Shown here one piece after another: positions 1 through 11,308 of a stretch of 64,000 bases of DNA. This DNA comes from Microthyrium microscopicum (lineage: Eukaryota > Ascomycota > Dothideomycetes > Microthyriales > Microthyriaceae). Within the stretch, counting starts at the first letter, position 1. The number at the start of each line of letters is the position of its first letter. Both the position numbers and the translations under genes were made by a program. The notes under the pieces are model-generated. The model was not told the DNA's origin, made no database searches, and was given only the letters and a program-made list of their open reading frames with translations. The stretch spans positions 1,197,481-1,261,480 of the forward strand of contig MU004232.1 of assembly GCA_010405405.1 (NCBI GenBank), in the 5' to 3' direction.

Positions 1-3
1 ACA

Positions 4-905
4 ATGGCAGCAGAGCATCAACCCCGCGAGAAAGCTCTCCATGAGTGAGCCCCATTCCCTGATCCTCAAGGTCCAGGTCAGAAACTAACCTTGACAATAG
101 GCTCCTCTCCCACCACATGGTAGACATCTACGTCGGCTCCGAAAACACACACTGGATTCTCCATGAGAAACTCCTATGCGCCAAGTCAAAGTTCTTCAAC
201 AAGATCTTCTATACCAAGCAAGTCAAGGGCCAATTCAACTCTGGCAGCAAGACCATTGGTTTCCCAGATGAGGAGGACGAACCATTCCGTCTTTTCGTCG
301 GATGGCTATACTCTACTCGCGTGCCTGTACCAAAAGAGGAGAAGGATCTAGGTGATCTGTTCGACTTGTATCTCATGGGCGAGAAATGGCAGATTGCGAG
401 TCTGATCAAGGACGTTCTTGATACTGTTCGCTGGTGGTACCGTACAACTGATACCTTCCCTGGACTGCGACGAGTGCAGTACGTGTATGCGAATACAGAC
501 GACGACTCTCCCATGAGGCATCTATTGGTTAGCAGCGTCGCGCGCATGCTCGCTACCAGACCTGATATGCCCGGTCATTGGGATCGCGCACTGAAGAAGA
601 ACGGACAGTTGGCAGTCGACATTCTCCGTGCCATTCAAGCGTGGAAGGTGGATCCAGAATCAATCCCAGACGCAAGAGAAGAGGCGCAAAAGCTTGAGAA
701 AGAAAAGGTCAAGGTCGCTGAGGAGGCAGAGAAGAAACAAAAAGGCATCCCGAAGAATGAAATTGAAGAGAACGAGAGGAACGAGGAGCAAGACGCTGGA
801 GCAGCCGCGGGAAAAGACGTTGAGAGTCTGGCCAATGGGGATGGTAAGCTAACGAATGGGGTTTCTGAACATGACGATGATGAGACGATGGTGAACAGCA
901 ATTGA
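4..905 (+). CDS. BTB/POZ domain protein
   Basis: Two-exon model. The ATG at 4-6 and a 56-bp intron at 45-100 (donor GTGAGC, branch CTAAC, acceptor AATAG) join in phase to the long frame, giving about 281 residues. Residues ~18-110 read as a BTB/POZ fold: a VDIYVG opening, a short strand ending in an HEKLL-type turn, then a CAKSKFF helix and a cluster of hydrophobic helices. BTB domains dimerise and often act as adaptors for cullin-3 ligases; that role is family knowledge and is not shown here. The C-terminal ~80 residues are rich in Glu, Lys and Ala and look like a charged coiled coil or disordered tail, without kelch or MATH repeats. The window starts three bases before the ATG, so a start further upstream cannot be excluded. 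Confidence 0.72.
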
Positions 906-1404
906 TGTTGCGACTTGGCGCAAGTATTTCCTAGGATTTGGCAGGAGGCTTTCATGTTTGGAGTAAGTGGTGTCATTGCTCATGTAATAGTATGGCTGTT
1001 TAGGTTTATTTGATGGCTCTCAAGCGCTTTGCAATAAAATGTTGTTCCGCTCAGTCAAATCTTGATGTTTACTCTAGGCTGTGATCGTGAGTTCCGCCAA
1101 TGCAGTAAATACGCTCTCTCAAGCTGTAACGTTGGTGAACATTCAAAGGCCTCAATGATGCAGCCATAACTCGCAATCAAAGTAATTCATGCAATGAGAT
1201 GGATCTGCAAGCAATGATCTTGCAATGCTTGGTGGGAGAGGAGGCGAAGAATACGCTTGCCCAAAGAAGACTGAAAGTGGTGGTCAAAGCGCCATTCACG
1301 CGTCGCGCTCAAGACGCGTTCTCAGTCTCCTGGATCCATCCATCATTTCTGAATATCGACTGTCCCTCCATACTCCCCTCTCAATCATATACCAAATCGC
1401 CAAA
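906..1404. other. Intergenic: BTB 3' flank and MCM6 promoter
   Basis: No open frame here has coding character. The stretch holds the 3' flank of the BTB gene (AATAAA-like signal near 1033) and the upstream region of MCM6. The frame that continues upstream of the MCM6 ATG has no better start than the ATG at 1405. Confidence 0.5.
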
Positions 1405-4357
1405 ATGTCTTCGCTAGTTGATGCTATTATCGCTTCCGACATTCCTTCGAGCGCTCCACATGGCGGTTCCTCTCCACCACCACAATCTCGTCGACCAGCA
1501 ACATCATCGCGGGGCTTGCCTTCAGACAGCATTGGACCCCAAAGTGAGACAGGTCGTCTTCCCGATGATCAGGTTGTAGGAGCAAGAGGTACTGTTCGCA
1601 GACCTCGTGCGCCAGCAACAGATATCCCGAAAGTAGTCGATGAAATTGGAGAGCACATGGTGCAACAATTTGAGGATTTTCTAGAGACGTAAGTTACGTG
1701 TCTAGATAGCCTTCATTTCTAATGTATGACAGATTCGAAGAAGAACCATCGTCTTCAGCTATTCCCGCTTCCAGTGTTTCGAATACCAACAAGTACTATG
1801 TCGCGCAAATCCACGGTCTTGCGCATTATGGACTCTCAACTCTCTACGTGGATTACAGACATCTGAACAGCTTTGGCGAAAGCGTCGCTGCTGGTGCCAT
1901 CCTCAGAGAGTACTACCGATTCCAGCCATATCTCATTCGCGCCCTTCATAATGTGATTGCGAAGTATGAGCCAGCATATTTTCGCGAGCATCGACAACCA
2001 TACTCGACCTCCTCAGTCTCAAACTCATCGGTTGCTGGCAACCCGAGCCAAGATTCTGCAATGAACAATCGAACACTCAATCAGCAGACAGATCGTGTCT
2101 TTACACTTGCGTTCTACAACCTTCCGCTGATTACGCGACTTCGTCAACTCCGCACAAACAACATTGGACAGCTATTGTCGATTTCGGGCACAGCTACCCG
2201 AACGTCAGAAGTTCGACCTGAGTTAGCCCAGGCTACCTTCATTTGCGAGATGTGTAACACGATCGTTCCTGGCATTGAGCAGACTTTCCGCTATACGGAG
2301 CCAACTCAATGTCCCAACAACACATGCGGTAATCGCTTTGGCTGGCGTCTAGATGTCAGATCCAGTGTCTTCGTGGATTGGCAGAAAGTTCGCATCCAAG
2401 AGAACAGCTCTGAGATTCCCACAGGCAGTATGCCTCGTACCATGGACGTCATTCTACGAGGAGAGATGGTTGATCGAGCCAAAGCTGGAGAAAAATGCGT
2501 TTACACTGGAACCCTCATTGTCATTCCCGACGTCAGTCAATTTCGCTCTCCTGGCTCAAGGGTTCAGTCCTCGAGAGACAACTCGAATGCTCCTAGAGGA
2601 GCTGAGGCTGGTGGAACTGGTGTTTCTGGCCTGAAAGAGCTTGGCGTTCGTGATTTGACATACAGATTGGCTTTCCTTGCTTGTATGGTCAACCCAGATA
2701 CCTCTGTTCCAGGTCAGACTCTCAATGGCCAAGCAAGCAATATTCTCGCTTCTTTGAATCAAACAATCCCAGATGACTCTGGTACAGATGGAGAACAAGC
2801 CCAACGAGATCTTCTAGCTACCCTCACCCAAGCTGAAATTGAGGATCTTCGAAACATGGTCCATAAACCCAACATCTTCATGCGCCTAGTCGACTCCATC
2901 GCCCCCATGGTTTACGGCCATCAGGTCATCAAGAAAGGTCTCCTCCTGCAACTTCTAAGTGGTGTCAGCAAACAGACTCCAGAAGGCATGCAACTCCGTG
3001 GCGACATCAACATTTGCGTCGTCGGCGACCCATCCACCAGCAAATCGCAATTCCTCAAGTACATCTGCTCCATCTCTCCCCGCTCCGTCTACACATCCGG
3101 CAAAGCCTCCTCCGCCGCCGGTTTGACCGCCGCCGTCGTCAAAGACGAAGAAACCGGCGAATTCACCATCGAAGCCGGCGCCCTCATGCTAGCAGACAAC
3201 GGCATCTGCGCCATCGACGAATTCGACAAAATGGACATTGCAGACCAAGTCGCCATCCATGAAGCTATGGAACAGCAAACCATCTCTATCGCCAAAGCAG
3301 GGATCCAAGCAACCCTCAACGCCCGCACTAGCATTCTCGCCGCCGCAAACCCTGTCGGCGGACGCTATAACCGCAAAACCACGCTACGTGCCAATGTTAA
3401 CATGAGCGCGCCTATCATGTCGCGTTTCGATCTCTTTTTCGTCGTCCTGGATGAGTGCGATGAGCGTGTTGATCGCCATCTTGCGCAGCATATTGTGAAT
3501 ATCCACAGGTTGAGGGACGACGCGGTTGAGCCGGAGTTTAGCACGGAACAATTGCAGAGATATATCCGGTTTGCGAGCACCTTTCGCCCAGAGTTTACGC
3601 ATGAGGCTAAACAGACGCTTGTGGAGAAATATAAGGAGTTGCGCGCTGATGACGCGCAGGGTGGTATCGGGCGTAATAGTTATCGGATTACGGTTCGTCA
3701 GCTTGAGTCGATGATTCGGTTGAGTGAAGCTATTGCAAAGGCAAACTGTGTCATTGAGGTTACGCCCGAGTTTGTGCGTGAGGCGTATAATTTACTACGC
3801 CAGAGTATCATCAGCGTTGAGAAGGATGATGTCGAGGTTGAAGATGAGGATGAGGCAGCGGCTGGTGCGGATGAAGATGAAGATGGTGATGAGGCCATGG
3901 CGGATGGTGAGAATGCTGAAGAGGAAGATGAGGATATGGCGGATGAGGATGCGCCGAAGAAGGAGAAGACGAAGATTACGTATGATAAGTATATGGCGAT
4001 CCTGAACACAATGGTGCGGCGCGTCAATGACGATCAGGAGAGCTCAGAGGATGGTGTCGAAGAGCAGGATCTGCTGGTCTGGTATCTTGAACAACGAGAA
4101 CAGGAGCTTGAGACCCAAGAAGATCTTGAGAACGAAAAGGCACTGGCGAAGAAGGTGCTGAAGAGAATGGTCAAGGTAAGCTACATCCCTCCCTTTTGCT
4201 ACATGGCGATACTAATGATCAATAGGACAACATCCTCATGCAACTCCGTGGTGAGGGCATGGCTGATCAAAAAGGCCAAGGTCTCGGTGGACCGGAAAAG
4301 ATCATGTATGTCATGCATCCCAACTGCGCAGTTGAGGAGATGGGTGGCATGGAGTAA
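1405..4357 (+). CDS. MCM6: DNA replication licensing factor MCM6
   Basis: Subunit of the MCM2-7 replicative helicase. Three exons, 1405-1688, 1733-4175 and 4226-4357, with introns of 44 and 50 bp; the phases join to give 952 residues. N-terminal MCM domain, a C-x2-C...C-x4-C zinc motif near residues 266-300, then the AAA+ core: Walker A GDPSTSKSQ near 525, Walker B IDEFDKM near 587 and the arginine-finger motif SRFD near 657. An acidic Asp/Glu insert (about 795-838) follows the AAA+ core, and a winged-helix-like C-terminus ends in the third exon. The YVDYRHL segment and the ordering of motifs match MCM6 rather than the other five paralogues. Expected to act in the nucleus at origins and forks. 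The coding strand changes from C-rich to G-rich near 3400 (see findings). POLD4 is convergent, with 242 bp between the stops. Confidence 0.95.
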
Positions 4358-4599
4358 TTATGTAAACTTGAATGATAGCATGCATAGGATGGGCGTTTTC
4401 AAGTTATTCATGTTGTTTTCTTGTACGATGTAGATGTTTTCAATGCGCCAATTGCATTTTGACGACTTTAATTCAGTATTTGCGCTACCAATGAATAAAT
4501 GTACCTCTCAGTGGTGTATCTTGCAGCGCAAAGCGTTTGTGTCCATAAATCCCCTCATAAAACGCCGAAAGTGCTAGTATACAGAAATAGAGAAATCGC

Positions 4600-5273
4600 C
4601 TAATCGCTTGCGCGCGACACCTTTGTCACCAGCTGGTCCAAGTGTGATTGGTCAATCTTGCCATTTGCTGCATCTTGTTCCTTGATGAGCACGGCGAGGA
4701 CTTCGATCGGTGGTTTAAGACCGAGCTTGTGGGCGCGCTTCCATCGCTTTGTTCTCGAGATTCCCATACATGGCTGGTAAAAATGATGTCAGTATTCATA
4801 TCGTATAAGAATAAGCACATAAGAGATAGACGTATAAAAATGATAGAACTTACCCCATAGTGCGAACTGATATCCCAATCACGCAGTATCTTCTCAGACA
4901 CACTCAACGACTCCTGATGTACGCGCTTGCTATCCCGTCCCTTCTCCCGCTCATTGAAGAACTTGCGGATCTGTGCGTCCTTCACGCTGCGCGCAAGCTC
5001 ATCTTCCTCGTTGACTGGTGGTGCTGGTCCGATCTCAATGTCGTTTAGAGATGAGTCACCAGTCTCTGGGTGTATCTCGGAAACCTCATCGTCCGAAAGA
5101 GTGATGGCAGCAAGTGGGCTGGCGACGCTGGCGGGTTTGGAAGGTGTTTCTTTTAGGGAGTTCTTTTTGGCATTGTCGATGGCGCTGGTTTTCGTGACGC
5201 GGTTGCTAAATGCGAGCTTCGTTTGGCCGGCGGATGACTTTGCTTTGCCGGTGGATCGGCGTGTCGCGGGCAT
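4600..5273 (-). CDS. POLD4: DNA polymerase delta subunit 4 (POLD4/Cdm1 type)
   Basis: Small accessory subunit of DNA polymerase delta. Exon 1 is 4854-5273 and exon 2 is 4600-4773, with an 80-bp intron at 4774-4853; removing it gives 197 residues. The N-terminus is basic and contains QTKLAF, which resembles a PCNA-interaction (PIP) box. The middle is acidic and disordered. The C-terminal ~95 residues carry the family signature: a charged RKFFNE helix, then WDISSHYG joined over the intron to PCMGISRTKRW, then the GLKPP motif. Reading through the intron destroys this signature, which supports the splice. It acts in the nucleus at replication forks and repair sites. A partner in the same process, MCM6, is its convergent neighbour. 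Length agrees with other fungal members. Confidence 0.88.
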
Positions 5274-5771
5274 GATTGTGAGTTTTCGTGAAAGATTTGG
5301 GCTGTTTGGAGGATGATTGAGAGTTGGTGGTGGTATTCTGGATCGATGATGAGGAGGTCAAGGCTGAGGGGTGGTTGAAATTGAGAAGCGCTTGGGCCAT
5401 CGTGTTGCCTAGGGGACGTTCAGACGCGTCGTCGCGTAAATTTGAGGGCGCGCTGTCACGCTTTTGACTTTTTAGAGTTGAGTTGAGAGGTTCCCCATCT
5501 CGTCTCCTTTAGGCCATCGGAGCCATGCTGCATCAATGCTCTTGCCTTTGTTCAAATGCTGCTGTCTCTTTCCTTGGACCACTGCGACTGCGCTCCTTCC
5601 TCTATGCCACGTTCGTCCAACTACATCTCTTGGCGCTCTAACAAGCAAGAAAGTCCGAAGAGGTGATGAAGTATGATTGAATTACACGTCTAAGCTATGA
5701 AAAAAACAGGAAGAAAAGCAAATCATTAAGCCATTTGCATATACTGGAACATACAGTTTCCACACTCGCGT
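5274..5771. other. Intergenic: POLD4 promoter and GMC gene 3' flank
   Basis: About 500 bp between the start of POLD4 and the stop of the GMC gene. A short frame at 5206-5400 in another phase overlaps the POLD4 start and is Ser/Thr/Gln-rich; nothing supports it as a gene. Confidence 0.45.
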
Positions 5772-7718
5772 CTAGTAGAGATTAGGATAATCAGCCTTCA
5801 ACATGTCGGCGCCCTTCTCAGCTACCATGTACACGTCGTTCTGGATCCGACAATCTATCACATGTTAGCATTGATTAAGAACTCTCGACTTAGGGAGCCT
5901 ACCTGGAATGACGGGGAACACAGAAGCATCGATGACTCGAAGGCCACTGATGCCATGGACCTTGAGCTTGGAGTCGACGACACCCTGCTCAATATTCTGC
6001 GAGAGACGGGCGGTACCTGTCAATGTCAGTATGGCCTATCGTATCAGATGGGTGGTACTTACCACACGGGTGGAAACCAGTCTGACTGCGCTCAAGGATT
6101 GTGCGAATCATGGCTTCGTCTATTTGGATGTTAGCTAGTGTATCTCATGCTTGATGAGGACAACTTACCAGAATTGCGAGGCATTGCCCAAGGATAATCA
6201 TCCGAGACGAGATCTTTCATACCCTCACCGTTCATGACGATATCATCAATGAAGCGAACTCCTTCTCGTAGAGCAATCAAGTCAAGATCATTGCTGAAAA
6301 AGTTGAGGTTGATATATGGCTGCTCAAAAGGATCTGTGCTGTTCAACTTGACCTCTCCGTTCTGAGACAGCGGTCGCATGAGATCAACAATCACAGTAAA
6401 CCAGTCGCCACTGGGAGGTGTTGGGAAGTGCCACTGGAAGGCATCGCAGAACATGGGAACGAAATCAACTTCGAAATGTGGTTGACCCCCAGGTCCAAAC
6501 GGATCGACGTTGTTGTTCTTGGCAAGGTATTCGCGATATTGCTTGTTTTGCTTGAGCTGTTTGTCGATACGGGGAAATGCGACGAGTTCTAGCAGACCAC
6601 TGCTGTATGGACCGGTCTTATCTTTGCGGTATGTGGAGAGCGCGCCATCGTGCTGGTAGCCAGGTCGGAGTATGTGAGAGTCCAAACCATATCCGTCCTT
6701 GAGCTTGAAGACATGGGAAAGAATAGGATGATCAAGCAGATTCTGGCCAACATGGGGCGAATCCAAGATTGACTTGATGCCCTTGGACTCAACATGTTCC
6801 TTTGGACCAATGCCCGAGAGCATGAGAAGCTGGGGAGTAGCAAAGACACCTTGGGAGACAATGACTTCGTTCTTCGCGCGGAAAGTATATTCTCCGCCAT
6901 CTGGTCCAAGGACAGTGACACCAACACACTCGTTGTTCTCGATGACAAGGTTCTTGGAGTACGTTTCGCTGATGATGGTAACGTTCTTCTTGCCCTCCAG
7001 GAATAGGGCGGCAGTGGAACGAGTTCCCTTGTAGATGGAGTTGACAGACTTGAACAGACCCTTCTGGGTGCCGTTGTATACGTCTTCGGTAAGCTCTTCG
7101 CCCTTGCTGACCCAAGCCTTCTCCATAGCATCACGGAAAGGCTTCAGTTCAGGGATGAGATCTGAATGGGAGATGTGGATTGGTCCACCCTTGTTGCCAA
7201 TCTTTGCAAGCTCTGGAGAGTATAGGCCCTCGTCGTCGTGATATGTGGCTGACTTGTTAAAATAGTCCTTGGTATGCTCCCAGTCCCACTCGTCACCACC
7301 GAAAGCAGCCCAGTCGTCAAAGGTAGCGGCACTGCCTCGAACCCATGTATAGTAGTTCAGGGCGCTGCTGCCACCGAGGACTTTACCACGAGTATTTGGC
7401 TTCTGTTATATAGTTAGCACTAACTCACAGGTTTCGATCTGAAACACGGACCTCAATTCGAGTGTAGTCCGGGCGGTTGATCATAGTCGTCTTGTAAGCA
7501 TGATCATACTTGCTACCACGGAGCTCAAATGCGCGAGCTGGAGTAGTAATTTCTGGAACTTCTGCGGTGTTTGCTGGACCAGCTTCCACTACGAGGATTG
7601 AGACGTTTGGATTCTCGGCCAATCTGCCAGCTACCACACATCCAGCAGTTCCACCACCAACGACAATAAAGTCGAAAGCCGCTGGGGCATCTTTGGCTGC
7701 GACGGAAGTATGAACCAT
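5772..7718 (-). CDS. GMC-family FAD oxidoreductase
   Basis: Glucose-methanol-choline flavoprotein that oxidises an alcohol; the substrate cannot be read from sequence. Five exons, 7452-7718, 6169-7402, 6063-6119, 5903-6016 and 5772-5854, with introns of 49, 49, 46 and 48 bp; all phases join and give 584 residues. FAD-binding DFIVVGGGTAG at 16-26, GMC signature 1 (RGKVLGGSSALNYYTW) at 94-109, signature 2 around ATPQLLMLSGIG, and a C-terminal FHPCGT with candidate catalytic His517. The second catalytic position appears to be Asn563, as in choline-oxidase-type members. There is no signal peptide, so it is probably cytosolic, unlike secreted aryl-alcohol oxidases. A TATA-like box lies about 190 bp upstream. 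No partner gene from a known pathway is adjacent. Confidence 0.9.
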
Positions 7719-7902
7719 GGTAACTGAATAGGTTATAGATTCTCAGAGAGGTAGAGGAGGATCTAGGAAGTGTAGAAGATAAGAGATAGTACTTGGTACT
7801 TGGTACTTGAGGAGAGTTTGGTGAAGGTTTGTAAGTTGATGCTTTTGTTGATGTTGTTTCGCTAATTGATTGATGGGGAAGATACAATCACGACACAGTG
7901 CT

Positions 7903-7912
7903 CCTTTATATA
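7903..7912 (-). promoter_or_regulatory. TATA-like box of the GMC gene
   Basis: On the minus strand this reads TATATAAAGG, about 185-195 bp upstream of the GMC start. Between it and the ATG there is a short tandem ACTTGGT repeat near 7790-7812. The match is by eye. Confidence 0.4.
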
Positions 7913-9596
7913 AGAGTCTTCTTATTCATCTTTGAGTTATGCTGTCAAAGCTCTATCGTTCGACATCATATCATTCGCGGTTCTTGAAGCGCTTGATACC
8001 TCTCGGCCGGCAATGCATCCCCAGCATTAGTACTACTCCAAAGCAACACGTAATCCTTAATAGTACATGTGGACAATGCATAGCATCAGCACATCCTATT
8101 CCAGGTATCATGGCATCTGCGCTTAAACCAAATGCCTACCCTTGTCCGCCACGCTTTATCATCAAGTACTGTATTTCCCAACTTTGTTTACAATTGAAGC
8201 TCAAGTTTGGGGGGGTATGCGAAGGGTTGGCTTTGGTGTGGTGTTGAGAGAGAGCACGAGGAGTCTCGTGCGAGAGCATAATTTACCAACAAACGCGCCA
8301 ACAACAAATCTCGAGCGACCCGAAAGTCGCACAGGCAGACTCTCATTCTCTTTCTCTTGAAAGAAGACTATGAACATGTTCTGCATCATGGGCTGCGATA
8401 AGCTTGACTTCTATTTCTCAGCCTCTAGCCTCGCCGGCAAGCCCTGGCCGCCGCCGAAAACTCGGTCGCCTGGCAATTGTGTAAGCAACCTCGCGGAATA
8501 TCTGCTCCAGCTGGTAGAGTTTTGGATCTGTTTGTAAGAACGTTTAGTGCTACACAGGTCAATCCTGAATTGTAATCACGGTCGATATTCCGCCATTGAG
8601 TTGCAGAAAACTGTCGCCATACAATCAATAAACCATCTAGTATCGAGCCTGATAGACGAATAAGCCAATGAAGTCCAGCCACTACGGATCTCCCGATACG
8701 AAATCTGTGCCTTGAGTAGATAATTATGACATATCTTGCATAACGCATCAAAGTTCTGCTGCCGTACCAAGTTTTTATTCGAGCGAGCTCAAAATGGCAG
8801 TTGCTGGGATGTGTGGCAAGCTTCGTACTCATGCAGGTACTTTCGGGCGATAGTCAGATCGCTCCAACTCTGCTTTTGAGTATATATCCTGACAGCTATT
8901 GAACGTTTGAACAAGTATGATGCGAGTTAGAGCAAGCTATAGTACATGCGCTTGACGAGCTACAGGTAAAATCGCTGATTGCGAAGCCAAGCAGAATTTG
9001 TCTGTATCTTGCACCTAGCTAACATCAATCTTTTCTTGTAGCCCTCGAAGATATGCCTTTAGCTTCGTGTACCATGGTTGTTATTTTCGCTTGCTATAAA
9101 CCTAGCGAAAGTCCTCTTGGATAGGAATACCGGAAGAATGGTGAATTTGACTTGATCCTGGCGCTATCGAGAACTCATGGGCAGTTGGTGGTATCAAACG
9201 AAAGTTTCGGGGTACATTAGCCCGTTTTTCTACGCGTGATGGCTGTTTCAACTGTTGGTTGCTTTATCGTTTTATTTTCCATGAACACATACCGCTCGCC
9301 AGCAAGTACCCCAGATATCGTCATCTCTACATCGTCCCAGGTTCATATAGAGATCTGTGGTGTTTTCCACTCCCAGCACACCGTGATTACGAACCGTGAA
9401 AGCATGGCGGGCTGGACAGAAACCACATTCTATCCACTTGGGTTTGGCCTTCCTGAACGACGTTTGGAGTCTTCAATGCGCTCACGAAGAGCACCCCAGA
9501 GCTCTCCCCTAAGCGACTGCCTCTGATAGTGACTACAGCCAAAGAAACAGCTAATAGCCGAGCTACAGGCTGATGTATTATGTCTTCTACGTCTTG
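7913..9596. other. Gene-poor stretch
   Basis: Roughly 1.7 kb in which I see no supportable gene. The longest frame (8425-8832, minus) has no domain, no splice partners and a composition like noncoding DNA. No transposon termini were recognised. Confidence 0.4.
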
Positions 9597-10532
9597 TTAG
9601 ATCCTTAAGATCTCTTCGTTCCTCCCCGGCGGACACCAGGATTGCCGGACGATATGAATGTGCAGTTCATTTCCATTGGGTACATGTTCGAAATCCATTA
9701 TATCATAGTGTATCTTGTTGGTATTGACGCTGCCAGCTGGGGTTCTAGACCAGCATCCCCCTTCTTTGATCATTTTCCAGATAGATATTGGCGAAACCTC
9801 GAAGCCTGAGATGCCGTATTCAGGTCCATAGAGATGTCGGTCGAGGAGCTGGCGGGCATCTGTAATGTAGAGGCTAAAAGGGTTCCCACTTAGTCGATAA
9901 AATAAGTTCGAGGGTGGTTTTCTGATAAATTGAACTGGCCTGTAGTCCTTGCATTGCCCCATACTCCTGCTATAGAAACATGAGAGCCAGTAGGATGGAA
10001 TTTTTAGTCTTGATAACATAGAAAAATTCCTATAATCTGTCAACTTGGAATGGTGATGGAGTTTCATGATCAAGATCAGCGCAGACAGCGTACCTGGGAT
10101 GGGGTTCAGACGGTCGAGAAGTTCCAATTTCTGATAGTCATTTTTCCCTAGATCCATCAGAAGGCGACCTGATTTCCTGCGACGCATTAGCTCGAACGTT
10201 CATGGTGTCAAATGAGGGATTGGAGCATAAACAGCTGCGACATGACCATCAAAGGAGCACGTTTTACAGCGAGGACAACAACAACTACACACCAGATATC
10301 TGTCTGCACAGGTACCGATGTTGCATTATAGAAGAGCTTACGAGTATAAATCTTTGCAGGTGAGTGCCAAGGCGACGGCATCACAGTGACCAAGATGATC
10401 TTGGGTTTTCCATGATAAGCTCTGGGGGCGAATCCCCCAGTTGCGTGAGAGCTTCATCAGCCTAAGCCATGGTTGCCGTCGACGTTCGTGGGAGTAATAG
10501 TCCTGAGCGATATCACCGAGCGAAGGTTGCAC
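9597..10532 (-). pseudogene. F-box protein gene with a damaged F-box
   Basis: Three exons join in phase: 10342-10532, 10094-10176 and 9597-10036 (introns of 165 and 57 bp), giving a possible 237-residue product. The joined text reads ALALTCKDLYS, then a KLELL-type linker, then a C-terminal stretch with LYGPEYGIS and HIVRQSW, an arrangement familiar from fungal F-box families. However, the first half of the F-box (DSPPELIME) is in a different frame from the second half (DHLGHCDAVALAL): about one extra base lies near 10404-10413. So this is either a recent pseudogene, a sequencing error, or a gene translated from the ATG at 10532 with a defective F-box. An inverted repeat (10422-10440) sits beside the frameshift. 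F-box proteins recruit substrates to SCF ubiquitin ligases. Confidence 0.42.
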
Positions 10533-10981
10533 TATGGGTTAGGATTTGGGGAGATATTGGCTGCCAGGTGTAGCTTGACATCTGCGAAGTACAAATATAC
10601 CCTGTGAAGTTCACTTTTTCTGGCAGTCTTCTTGTAGTGAGCCATAAGGTAAATGTATTCGTGAGGTGGGTTGGCTCTAACGTTCCGGCCGACTATATTT
10701 AGCGTTCCGTGAGCCTTCATCCTTTTGATAGTGTCATGTGGTTTGCTTTGGAGTAGAAAGTGAAACTCTCTGTCGACACAGTGGTGATGGCGATGTGAGT
10801 TTCTTTGACAAGAAGATACTACATTAACCATTGGATTGAAGATAAACAATGCAACGTGCAGTCGCTGCAGTCGCGGCAGTCCAGCCTTCCAAGGGGTCGG
10901 TAAAATAGATGGCGCGCTCCCAGCGAGTGCGATGGCTCCCGTACAAGACGATCTACTATCGAGTGCTTTATCTGCCATCAA
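10532..10981 (-). CDS. Uncertain 149-residue ORF
   Basis: An uninterrupted ATG-initiated frame immediately upstream of, and on the same strand as, the F-box gene. It is rich in His, Arg and Pro with no recognisable domain, signal peptide or membrane segment. It could be a 5' part of the damaged F-box locus, a lineage-specific gene, or chance. I do not recognise it and list it only for its length. Confidence 0.15.
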   Translation of the reverse strand: MMADKALDSRSSCTGAIALAGSAPSILPTPWKAGLPRLQRLHVALFIFNPMVNVVSSCQRNSHRHHHCVDREFHFLLQSKPHDTIKRMKAHGTLNIVGRNVRANPPHEYIYLMAHYKKTARKSELHRVYLYFADVKLHLAANISPNPNP

Positions 10982-11308
10982 GCGCGTTCCATCATGAACA
11001 TTTAATTGAATGTGATGGGTTATATAACACCTTCTAATGAATAGCGGACGTGAAAGCCAACGACGCTGATGGGGGAACGCCAGTTATTTTGTCCATCAGT
11101 CGCCATCCGAGTGCATTTACGTTTCAAGGCCCCATAAGGCTGAAATGGAAAGGCTGAACGTCCAGTGAGCTAGTCAGCTTCCGAGCTTATCGATAGCACT
11201 TACAACTTTGAACAACAAAACAGTGGATCAAACGTCATATTCAATCCTCCAAAGTACAACTTTCCAATTCCACAAATGTAATCCATTAAAAACATTCAAA
11301 ACCTCACC

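Noticed and set aside
8425-8832. 135-codon minus-strand ORF
   Set aside because: No domain, no splice partners, and composition like flanking noncoding DNA.
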